A stretch of DNA of 64,000 nt from Jaltomata sinuosa (lineage: Eukaryota > Streptophyta > Magnoliopsida > Solanales > Solanaceae): positions 1 through 64,000 of the forward strand of contig QJPP01005287.1 in assembly GCA_003996215.1 (NCBI GenBank). Direction: 5' to 3'. Position numbers and translations under genes: made by a program. Below are positions 54,811 to 64,000 of this stretch, one piece after another. Each line of letters opens with the position of its first letter. The first letter of the stretch is position 1. The notes beneath the pieces are model-generated. The model saw only the letters and a program-made list of their open reading frames with translations. It was not told the DNA's origin and made no database searches.

Positions 54811-55969
54811 GCTTCTCCTTCATTTTCTTCACCAAAAATCCTCATTTCTCCATTATTTCTAAGGCTCCAAGCTCCATTATCACTGTGGAATCATATCTTT
54901 GCGTTAGAGTAATTAATTTCTTATCCGTGGTTGATTCCACGTCACAAATTGTAAGTATTCCATCCTTTAATCCCGTAATTTCTTCATTTGATTCCCTGTT
55001 TGATTTCATAATTGGTGGGCTAATTTGATACCCCAATTGTTGTCTGTTTTCTCTCAAATTTTATGCATGGGCTCCCGGGATGGTATGGAATACATGTGTG
55101 TTTTTCATTTCCTGTTTCGGGTCATGGGGCCCACGATCCCATTTGTGACCTGAATTTCACCCGGCTATTATTGTAGCAATATGAGTATCGTTAGTCTTGT
55201 TTTGACTTATAGATTATTGTATTGATAGTGGTTTTGTAATTTGGAGCTTCTCATAGAAGTTTGAGCCTGGATGAAGCCGTCCCCACAGCTATTCATCGGA
55301 TAACAGGTAGGTTATGGCTTTCTCTACCTAGACTCTGCGTATATGTGCTATAACTGCATTAATTAGTATCCTTGGGTGGATTGTTATAGGTTGGTACACC
55401 AGACCTTGTCCGCCTTTTCTATCCTTTTATTTTATACATTGATTGTAGTATTCGTATCAGTATTGTATATTAGCATTGTGGTCCTGTGTGGCCTTATTTT
55501 GACACTGAACATAGATGGTGGGTTATTTTGGAATGTTCGCGAGTCCCGGACATTGAGAAATGATTCTAGGTTTGTTATTATCTGTTGTAGAGCTATTAAG
55601 CCTGTGCAGAGCCGGTAGCAATTATTTGTGAGCCATTGGGCTAACCTATTATTTGCGAACATATCATTGATGCAAGGGTTTTCTATGTGTTTTACTACGG
55701 ATTTGGTTTTGGGCCTACTATACGTGGTTTTCTAAACTTGCATGGCCCCGAGGGCCCATTTTTGGTAATATGACTTTGTGAGTATTTTAAAACTGGCTCG
55801 GCTGTGCCAGAGTGCTAGACTTGATTTACTACTTTTTAAGACCCGGATACATGTCGGGCACCTTCTTTAGGGATTTTGACACTTGATTACTGATTTAGAC
55901 CCAGAAATACTCCAGGCACCTTTTATATCAGGTTTTAACTACTGGTTTTTGGATGGAAAGGAAAAGTAC

Positions 55970-56375
55970 AACTTTTGTGTACTTGTTGATAAGCTTGATG
56001 GTCAATTCTGGGTGCCCCGATACATTGTCTCGGGTTTTACCTTTATGCATTTGTTGATGAGCCAGATGTTAAATTCCTAGTTTCCCAATATATTCATTTC
56101 GGGTTTACTTTTATGCACTTGATGGTAAGCTCGATAGTCAATTTTGGGTGCCTCAATGCATTTTCTTGGGTTTTACCTTTATGCATTTATTGATGAGCCA
56201 AATGTTAAATTCTTGGCGCCCCGATACATTTATTTCGGGCTTACTTTTGTGCACTTATTGATAAGCTCAATGGTCTATTTCGGGTGCCCCGATGCATTTT
56301 CTTGGGTTTCACCTTTATGCATTTATTGATGATCCAGATGTTAAATTCCTGGCGCCCTGGTGTACCGAACACCGG
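55970..56375 (+). repeat. 136 bp tandem array in the F 5' LTR (dimer of 68 bp monomers)
   Basis: Three head-to-tail dimers, marked by GATAAGC-like text near 55988, 56126 and 56261 and by GATGAGCC-like text about 68 bases after each. The two monomer types are similar to each other (TTTGTTGAT, GCCCCGAT and CGGGTTTTAC-type text recur). The sixth monomer decays into the flank. The same array is at 63095-63490. Confidence 0.85.
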
Positions 56376-57351
56376 GTTTTTACTTTTATACATTGTGCAT
56401 CACATCATCCTTCGTTGCATTTTATTCTGTTGGTGTGTTCTTGGATGGGTTGGTTGTCTAGATTGATTGTGTTGTTATCCTAGGGTGGTACTTGTGAGGT
56501 GGATTCATGTTTATGCTTACCTTGAAGTTATATTTGTAATGTAAATTTCTTATGTGTGTTGGTTCCTCTTGAGTATGTTAAACTGCTTTCCTTCTTTTCC
56601 TTTTTACTTGAGGTTACCGGTATACCGCCATGTTCTCAACTCTCTCTCTCTTTATTTACATTTTTGTGCAAGGACTCCAGGTGCATGCTTCTTTCCTCCA
56701 CCTGTGATTCTGTGATAAATATCTTATGTGCTTGCATTGTATGCTTATAACTCTTGATTGTCTATTCTTCATGCTAGTTCCTTGTGCTTCCTCTATTGCT
56801 TCGGTGACTACTTTCTTGCTATCTGCTACTTACTATTTTTATATCTTATATACGCTCAGTCGATCAATGATGCCTACTGAGTACCCATTGTCTTGGTGCT
56901 CATACTACACTTCCACATCTTTCTGGTGCAGATATTAGTTGAGCTTTTGTCGTTGATCGCGTTGGAGACTCGTGCAGCTTTTGGACATTCGAGACTAGGG
57001 TGAGCGTCTGGCAATTGGGCTTGACTATATCTCATCTTTTGTACAGTTACTCCTTGTATATTTGGAGACAATTGTACTTATCCTTTTGTTACTTCTAGCA
57101 CTTGTATTCTATTCAAAAGCTTATGTACTGTCGATACCAAGTCTTGGGGTTGGTGTAGTTTCCTTTTGTATATATATTCGGGTTATTGCTTCTGCTTTGT
57201 CTATCTTTATATTCTGCTTCTTTTTATTTCTGTTTATTGTGTGTATCGGTTAGGTAGTAGCCCATTACTGATCATTCCAGGCTATGGGAATTGGTGCGCC
57301 TACTGGGGGTTATAGGTTCCATCATGACCTAAGAATTGGGTTGTGACAGCT

Positions 57352-57363
57352 TGGTATCAGAGC
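57352..57363 (+). other. Primer-binding site of F
   Basis: Perfect TGGTATCAGAGC, three bases after the LTR end (GTGACA at 57348). Confidence 0.93.
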
Positions 57364-57488
57364 TCTAGGTTCACTGGTGTCATGGTATAGAAGCAAGTAT
57401 CTAAGTAGAGTCTCGCGGATCGGTACGATGACATCCGTATCCTATTTATGGGAGGCTACAGGGCATTTTTAGGAAAAGTTCCATCTTC
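57364..57488 (+). other. F leader
   Basis: Leader related to that of C (text such as GGTGTCAT-GTATAGAAG and GACATCCGTA). No further feature was seen. Confidence 0.6.
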
Positions 57489-58200
57489 TTGGCTTCTTAT
57501 CGTGCATTCTTGGATCTATGGAATTTAAGCTTCGGTTGTTCCATTCCTTCTCAGCTTCCTAAGACGAGTTTGACAGCGGGTGATGTCGAGGTTTCTGTGC
57601 CAGTTGCATCAGTGCTTCCATCAGCGCCAGAACTTCAGAGTGAGAGTTTACTGCATCAGATAGGGGGTATGGGACCAGCCCAACCTCCGATTGGATTCAT
57701 AGCTACATCAGTTCTTCAGGACACCGTCGCTAGGACTCTGAGTCCTCCGGTGGGTGTATCAGTACCTAGTTCTTTGGGCGGTGCCTCAAGCAGGGTTGAG
57801 CTTCCAGTTCTCCAGTAGGGTTGTATGTTGGTGTTGGACTATGAGGCGAGATTTCACAAAATTATTAGGTGTACCTCTAGGACTGTGCCATCAGAGTTTG
57901 ATAGGGTTCAGAGCTTTGTTGGAGATTTGATTTCACCGCTTTGTTTGGCGACCAAATATTTGGTTACAGTTTGGACTACCTTTCTTCAGGTAGTGGATCA
58001 TGCTTGGGCTATTGAGGGTTTAGGCCATGGTGGCTGGTCAGTTCAGTGCAATCTCCTCGCCCATATATACCCAGTGGAATTTACTTTCTGTGCGGTGTGC
58101 ATGGGTACTTTGCTAGAGATTACCCACGATTGTGTATCCTGGTCAGCCTGGTTGTTATGATTATGGAGAGATTGGTCACCTTTATAGAGCTTGTCCCCAG
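57489..58200 (+). pseudogene. Gag fossil of F
   Basis: Two open pieces (57489-57818 and 57825-58160) hold a Pro/Ser/Ala-rich N-terminal part and a capsid trace, Y-E-A-R-F-H-K-I-I. A corrupted zinc knuckle (C-Y-D-Y-G-E-I-G-H-L-Y-R-A-C, second Cys lost) follows at 58153-58194. It is collinear with C gag but much shorter. No functional product is likely. Confidence 0.7.
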
Positions 58201-61073
58201 CGAGGGATGATTGGGCCTTCAGCTTTGACTACTTAGTCCAGAGTTAGACCCTGTCAGTCTGATGCCCCTCTTGGTGGGCCCGAGGTAGAGGTTCCTGATA
58301 TCGTTGCTCCAGGTAAAGCTTTTGTTACCTTTGGCTTGTGATAGTCCTATTCGTATGGAGATTCTTTCCCTTCTCTCATTTATTTGCTTATATACCTACA
58401 TGCTACTTGTTTAAGTTGTTGGACTACTTAAATTGTAGTATTTTTGCGTTGTTTTCTGGGTAGATTATTCCTTAGTAGTGGATAGGGTGAGTTATCCTTG
58501 ATAGGTATTTACCCGGAATTGAAGCTCATGGGTAGTTCTTGTTAGTCTCCTTTCTGGTTGGGTTTTTTCATCTTCCATTATGGCTCTAGAATTGTGTTAA
58601 GTCTTCCTTGTTGAGCGTTCCTAGATAGTTTTTGCCTAGGTGGTTGTCTAGCATTTTCTAGAAGTTCTTGTGCTAGTTTGGTGTTACCGGTGGTTGTGCC
58701 AAAGTTTGATCTTTGTCTTAAGTTAAGAGGTGTTGGTTGCCAGCGTGCATTGATCGGTTTGGTTTTCTCGAGTGCTTAGAATCAACCCTCTTCATTTGGT
58801 TGGTTTAGAAGGTTGGAAGGCTTGTGGTTCATTCCCCTAGTCTCCCTCAGTTTCTTTCTCGGTTGGGTTGTCTTAGTGTTTCTCTGGTTCTAGTAGGACT
58901 AAATTTTGATAGTAGACCTCTGGTTGAGATGTTAATTTAGTATCGTGATTGAGTTTTAGCTTTAGCATTTTCGACTAAGGGCTGATCGTAGCCTCGTGGT
59001 TGAGTTGTATTCATAGCATTATGGGTGAGTCGGGCATCTGGTCCATTCTTCTCTTGCCCTGTTAAGTTTTGACAATGTAAGTATGAGAGCTAAGGAAATG
59101 GCTCCAGATTTGATTTGAGTAGGAGTTCGTAGGGTTCGATATATGCTAAGGAGGGGCTTGTTTAGTTAGAAAAGGAGGGAGATGACTCCTTGTTCATGCT
59201 TATGTGTTCTAGCAGTTGAATGAGGTGACGATGGAGGTTTGCCTTGGGTTGTGTGTTGGTGATTTGATTCGACCGTTTATAGATTGCAGTGGTTTTCCTT
59301 TGATTGGTTTGAGATTTTAGTAGCAGCTGCGGTTTTGGCAACTTGCATATTCAAGCCTAGTTGGCTTTGGTTCCTAAGGGTTCATTGGCAGCATATGGGT
59401 TTGACAGAGGTGGTGGTTAGTAAATCAGGATTGGGTTTCAAAAAGCATGGGCTAGCAAACTACTCTGGATGGTTCGTGGTTATTTCTTTTCAGTTGCATC
59501 TTCTTGGGTTGGAAGGCATGGAATTTGGACGACTTAGTTTCCCCATTTCAGTTATGGAGTGGCATTTGGCCTTGGACACCTAGTCCTTGGCTAACCTTTG
59601 AGTTAGGCTGGACATTCCAGATTCTAGTGGTATTCTAGATGGTATGAGGTTCCTTCTACCATTGTTAGACTGACTCAGCGTGTGAGTTTGAGATTCAGCA
59701 GTGGTGTATGCTATATGTGATTAGGTTGTGCGGGTTGAGGCTAGCAAGGCTATTTTAAGTTCTAATGGAACTTTGAGATTGATCGTCGTCTTCATTACCG
59801 AGAGTTTGAAATGCTTTTTTAGTTGGGTCTTCAAGTGTTGTCTTTTATATGAGGTTCTAGTGTTGGTTAGACTCGGCCAGTATGGACTAGAAGTCCGGTA
59901 TGATATATGCTTCAAAATGGTTGTTTGTGTGCAGATGTAGTAGAGCAGTTGATTTGAGCCAAAGAGGTGAGTTGAAGGTACATGCAAAGATTTTCTTTGC
60001 CTACGAGGTGTTTTGACTTGATATTCGTGGTATGGTAGACTCCGTCCCGAGTTGAGAATTTTAAAGCAATTTCAAATCCGAATGGTGTTCGAGTATTTGG
60101 AGTAGCAGCAGTACTTCTTAGAGTTGGGGGCTTAGTGATGCTTACGAGCTTTGTGGTAGGCTTACCATAGTCCTTGCAGAGGATTGGTTTTGGTTTGGGT
60201 CTGTTGGGCAGTTTGCCTGGTTCATTCGCTTCCAGTTGACTCAGACTCAGCACGGTGCAGCAGTTGGGTTCGTTCTACAGTTTGGAAGTTTCTCCGTCAA
60301 CACAGGGTGTTCATTCATGCACTTCCTAACCATGGCGTGCAAAGTTCAGTCAGTTTCAGATGGTTGGTTCAGCTGGGTTCAGTTATCGAGTTTGATGTAA
60401 GCAAAACTGTTTGTTCGTTGGTTGATGGTCAGTCGGGGTAGGTAACTCCAGTTTTCGACGATATGCTTTGGGAGTGTTATCTTGGATGGCAAGGGCTAGT
60501 AGACTATGGCTTGGTTTATAAAGAGTTTGAGCAAAAAGGAGTGACTCCGTTCGTGGCAGAGTACAAGTGGGAACTATGAATCTCCGGTGTGTTATTTGAT
60601 GCTTCGAGGGTGGTTTGAGTGTTCGACTTACATGAAGCTTCTTGTATGTGGTGCAAGAGGATTCAGTTCAGAATAAAGGTTTTTACGAATCAGCTTGTTC
60701 ATGAGTTAGTGTTTTGGTTGTTGGATTTTCTTGTAAACCTGGTTGTGGTTTCTGAGGATTCGAGTTCTTTGTGTTGGTCATCTTGCTTCTCTTGTTTCAG
60801 TGTTGCATCGGTGTTTTTCGGTTGAGATTCTCGAGGTTCAGTTTGGTTCGGCAGATCTTTGGAATTTTGGAGTTGAGTTTGGAATCTAGCTTGGCTAGTA
60901 AGGAGTTTTAGGCTTGGTTGCATTTGTGGGTTCTATTGGGTGTCGTCCGGTCAAGGAGGTTACCTGGGTTATTCGAGAGAGTAGTGCGGGCTTTGTATCC
61001 TCTGTTCTTTTAATCTCTAGTCTTTCCTTCTTTCCTGACTTTCGGGGATGAAAGTCTTTTTAGTAGTGGATGA
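58201..61073 (+). pseudogene. Pol fossil of F
   Basis: Only short islands in the order of C pol can be recognised: G-P-E-V-E (about 58275), S-L-V-V-D-R (about 58470; protease), Q-L-N-E-V-T-M (about 59213; RT), G-L-A-N-Y-S-G-W-F-V (about 59450; RT end), H-L-A-L-D (about 59563; RNase H to integrase) and R-P-V-K-E-V-T-W-V-I-R-E (about 60943; pol tail). Two segments, in RT/RNase H, are clearly shortened against C. No catalytic box (F-I-D-D, D-D-E or D-P-G) survives. The reading frames here are chance. Confidence 0.65.
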
Positions 61074-61868
61074 TGTAATGAGCCTCCCGGTCATTTATGC
61101 ATGTTCGCCTTTCTTATACCGTTAGAGCTTACCTGTAGTGGCCCCAAGTCATTTATGGCTTGCTGAGACCGATAATTCGGTGCCCGGGACGTTGGTTTGG
61201 TCTTTTTGGTCGTTCCTTGTTTTAGAGCTTTAAGCTTTTGAAATTGTTGACTTCAGTCAACATTCTTGGTGAACATGCTCGGAATCGAATTCCGACATTT
61301 TCGTTAGCTCCATAACATGGACTTTGGTCTAAAGGGACCTTTGGTCGGGATCTGGGAGCTTTTCAGCTTGCAATTCTATCTCGTTCTACGTTTTCAGACT
61401 AGTTGGGCTTGTTTGGTTGACTTTGGTCAACATTCAGAGAAGACAGACTCGGATGGAAATTCCGTCAGCGCTGTTAGCTTCGGAATATCGAGTTTGTGTT
61501 AGGTAGTTGGTTGGTTCAGGTCCCGGGTGATTCGGGCTCTTTTCAAATGTTTGGTTGGTGTTAGCTAGTGTTGACTTGGGTCAACATTCTTCCGAAACTA
61601 CCTCATATGGAAGTTTCATCGATTCTGTTGAGTCCAAAACGTTGTTTCTAATCTAATAGAACTATTGGTTATTGTGTATCGAGTTCCGATTGTGCCCGGA
61701 ATGCCCCGTAGAAGTTTTTAGCACTGCTGGTTTTTTGTTGCTGGTATGGCTGAAGTTGTTCATTGCAATCTCGAAGAAAAACTCTCGCGATCGCGATGAG
61801 TTGGCCAGTTTGTTCATCGCGATCTCGAAGGTTTTTCCTCGCGATAGCGATGAACAAATCCCTGTATG

Positions 61869-61876
61869 TATATATA
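61869..61876 (+). promoter_or_regulatory. TATA box of the F 3' LTR
   Basis: TATATATA in TGTATATATATCTTCTCC, conserved with the 5' LTR. Confidence 0.6.
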
Positions 61877-63094
61877 TCTTCTCCTTCATTTTCTTCACCA
61901 AAAATCTATATTTCTCCATTGTTTCTAAGGCTCCAAGCTCCATTATCACTGTGGGATCATATCTTAGCGTTGGAGTAATCGTTCGTGGTTGATTCCTCGT
62001 CGCAAGTTGTAAGTATTCCATCCTTTAATCCCGTAATTTCTTCATTTGATTCCCTCTTTGATTTCATAATTGGTGGGCTGATTTGAAGCCCCAATTATTA
62101 TCCGTTTCCTCTCAAATTTTGAGCATGTGCTCCCGGGATGGTAAAAAACACATGTGTATTTTTTGTTTTCGGTTTCAGGTCACGGGGCCCACGGTCCTAT
62201 TTTTGACCCGAATTTCAACCCGACTATTATTATAACAATATGGGTATAGTTAGTCTTGTTTTGACTTATTGATTATTGTATTGATATTGGTTTCACAATT
62301 TGGAGCTTCTCAGAGCAGATCTAGCCTGGACGACGCCGTCCCCGCAGCTATTCATTGGACGACAGGTAGGTTATGGCTTTCTCTACCTAGACTCTGCGTA
62401 TATGGGCTATAAATGCATGAATTAGCATCCTTGGGTGGGTTGTTATAGGTTGGTACCCCAGACCTCGTCTGCCTTTTCTGTCCGTTTATTTTGTACGTTG
62501 ATTGTGGTATTCGTATTAGTATTTTATATTACCCTTGTGGTCCTGTGCGTCCTTGTTTTGACTCTGGAACATAGATGGTGGGTTATTTGGGAGTGTTTGC
62601 GAGTCCCGGACATCGAGAAATGATTTTAGGTTGGTTGTTATCTGATATAGAGATATTAAGCCTGTGCAGGGCCGGTAAGAATTATTTGTGAATCATTGGG
62701 CTAACCTATTGTTTACGAGCATATCATTAATACAAGGGTTTTATGTGTGTTTTACTACGGATTTGACTTCGGGCCTACTATACGTGGTTTTCTAAACTTG
62801 CATGGCCCCGAGGGCCCATTTTTGGTAATATGACTTTGTGAGTATCTTAAAACTGGCTTTTATGAAACCTCTTGGAGAAAAGAGGATATTAAAATAATTT
62901 GACTACCAGTCTTCACTTATACTAGGCTCGGCTGTGCCAGAGTGCTAGACTTGATTTACTACTATTTTAGACCCGGATACGTGTCGGGTACCCTGTTTAG
63001 AGATTTTGACACTTGATTAATGATTTAGACCCGAAAACACTCCGGGCACCTTTTACATCAGGTTTTTACTACTGGTTTTTAGATTGAAAGGAAA

Positions 63095-63490
63095 AGTACT
63101 ACTTTTGTGCACTTGTTGATAAGCCCGATGGTCAATTTCGGGTGCCAGATTCATTTTCTTGGGTTTTACCTTAATGCATTTGTTGATGAGCCAGATGTTA
63201 AATTATTGGCGCCCCGATACATTTATTTTGGGTTTACTTTTGTGCATTTGTTGATAAGCTCGATGGTCAATTTTAGGCGCCCTAATGCATTTTCTTGGGC
63301 TTTACCTTTATGCATTTGTTGATGAGCCAGATGTTAAATTCCTGCACCCCGATACATTTGTTTCGGGTTTAATTTTGTGCACTTGTTGATAAGCTCGTTG
63401 GTTGATTCCAGGTGCCCCGATGCATTTTCTTGGGTTTTACCTTTATGCATTTGTTGATGAGCCAGATGTTAAATTCCTGGCACTCCGGTG
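63095..63490 (+). repeat. 136 bp tandem array in the F 3' LTR
   Basis: Three dimers with GATAAGC near 63117, 63257 and 63391, alternating with GATGAGCC near 63185, 63320 and 63458. It is the counterpart of 55970-56375 with the same unit number, so the array existed before F inserted. Confidence 0.85.
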
Positions 63491-64000
63491 TACCGAATAC
63501 CATGTTTTTACTTTTATACATTGCACATCACATCATCCTTCATTGCATTTTATTATGTTGGTGTGTTCTTGGATGGGTTAGTTGTCTGGATTGATTATGT
63601 TGTTATCCTAGGGTGGTACTTGTGAGGTGGATTCCTATTTATGCTTACCTTGAAGTTGGATTTGTAATGTGAATTTCTTATGTGTGTTCGTTCCTTCTTG
63701 AGTATGTTAAACTGCTTTTCTTCTTTTCCTTTTTACTTGAGGTTACTGGTATACCGTCATGTTCTCAACTCTCTCTCCTTATTTACATTGTTGTGAAAGA
63801 ACTCCAGGTGCGTTCTTCTTTCCTTCACCTGTGATTTTGTGTATAATTGTCTTCTGTGCTTGCATTGTGTGCTTATAACTCTTGGTTGTCTATTCTTCGT
63901 GCTAGTTCCTTGTGCTTTCTCTATTGCTTCGGTGACTACTTTCTTGCTATCTGCTACTTACTATTTTTATATCTTATATGCGCTCAGTCGGCCGATGGTT

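Larger units (their letters stand above)
54028..57348 (+). repeat. 5' LTR of F
   Basis: 3321 bp from TGTAATGACCC to GGTTGTGACA. It has a CGCGAT-type inverted-repeat region at about 54670-54795, a TATA box at 54803-54810, a donor-like TTGTAAGTA (GT at 54951), a 136 bp tandem array at about 55970-56375 and an acceptor-like GTGCAG ending at 56931. The many small reading frames are not conserved between the two LTRs as protein. Confidence 0.9.
54028..64000 (+). mobile_element. Element F: LTR element of the C-related family with fossil internal region (continues past the window)
   Basis: Plus-strand 5' LTR (54028-57348), PBS (57352-57363), 3.7 kb internal region, and 3' LTR from 61074, which runs off the window (about 2.93 kb seen of 3.3 kb expected). 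It is inserted in the 3' LTR of C. By eye the LTRs differ at around 10% over a 220-base stretch. The internal region has only short collinear traces of gag and pol. It is best explained as a non-autonomous element moved by relatives. Confidence 0.88.
61074..64000 (+). repeat. 3' LTR of F (cut by the window end)
   Basis: It starts TGTAATGAGCC and matches 54028 onward. It carries the CGCGAT inverted repeats (about 61745-61860), the TATA box, a donor-like TTGTAAGTA (GT at 62009) and the 136 bp array. The window stops about 400 bp before the expected LTR end. Confidence 0.9.

Noticed and set aside
54516..55057. Overlapping frames of up to 134 codons on both strands at the start of the F LTR
   Set aside because: The counterpart in the 3' LTR (61662-62021) differs in frame, and both overlap the promoter region; they are shadows in AT-rich LTR.
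55970..56375. Repeat array considered as CRISPR
   Set aside because: Units are about 68/136 bp with no unique spacers, in a plant LTR; the cas genes of a prokaryotic system are absent.
56144..56483. Several overlapping reading frames of 60-63 codons with repeated M-H-F-L-G and Y-A-F-I-D-E text
   Set aside because: They arise from the 136 bp tandem array in the F LTR and shift frame between units; there is no sign of a protein-coding constraint.

Overview
This 64 kb window looks like repeat-dense nuclear DNA of a flowering plant. I found no host gene, rRNA, tRNA gene, CRISPR array or bacterial-type operon. Nearly every base can be assigned to LTR retrotransposons or their remains. Most are Ty3/gypsy elements of chromovirus type (Tekay/Del-like): pol order protease, reverse transcriptase (RT), RNase H, integrase, a degenerate chromodomain-like tail, and a primer-binding site (PBS) matching initiator tRNA-Met. 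The long LTRs (2 to 3.5 kb) and pol style resemble families I associate with Solanaceae (tomato, potato, pepper, eggplant). That taxonomic guess is an inference, not a proof.

Layout, with element letters assigned here. B' (minus) is the gag and 5' LTR of an element at 36-11345, with A (plus, 1515-9857) inserted in its LTR. Next come a minus-strand Athila/Tat-like LTR fragment (11346-12830), a Ty1/copia 3' remnant (12831-13119), a deleted LTR of family C (13120-14831) and an orphan LTR tail G (14832-15745). B (minus, 15746-23773) keeps degraded gag and pol. It is followed by the same Athila-like fragment (23774-25242), the same copia remnant (25243-25533) and the full 5' LTR of element C. So 36-14787 (without A) and 20795-27207 are two direct copies of one roughly 6.4 kb composite block.

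C (plus, from 25534 past the window end) is the outer host of a nest. D (plus, 31210-49736) sits in its gag, flanked by GTCAC. E (minus, 32660-41939) sits in the 5' LTR of D, flanked by ATTAG. F (plus, 54028 past the window end) sits in the 3' LTR of C. The order of insertion is copia remnant, then C, then D, then E. F also entered after C, and A entered after the block duplication.

No element can make a complete polyprotein: all have stops, frameshifts or deletions. RT and integrase signatures are still readable in A, B, C, D and E. F has two recognisable LTRs but only fossil traces of pol, suggesting a non-autonomous line.

I see no evidence of a new host-level gene system. The most notable structures are: a 525 bp tandem triplication in C that repeats the U5/PBS/leader segment three times; conserved splice-donor and splice-acceptor-like sites in the LTRs, suggesting leader introns; a 136 bp repeat built of two 68 bp monomers in the F LTRs; and dense short palindromes in several LTRs. 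Divergence figures are by-eye estimates from short stretches, not alignments.
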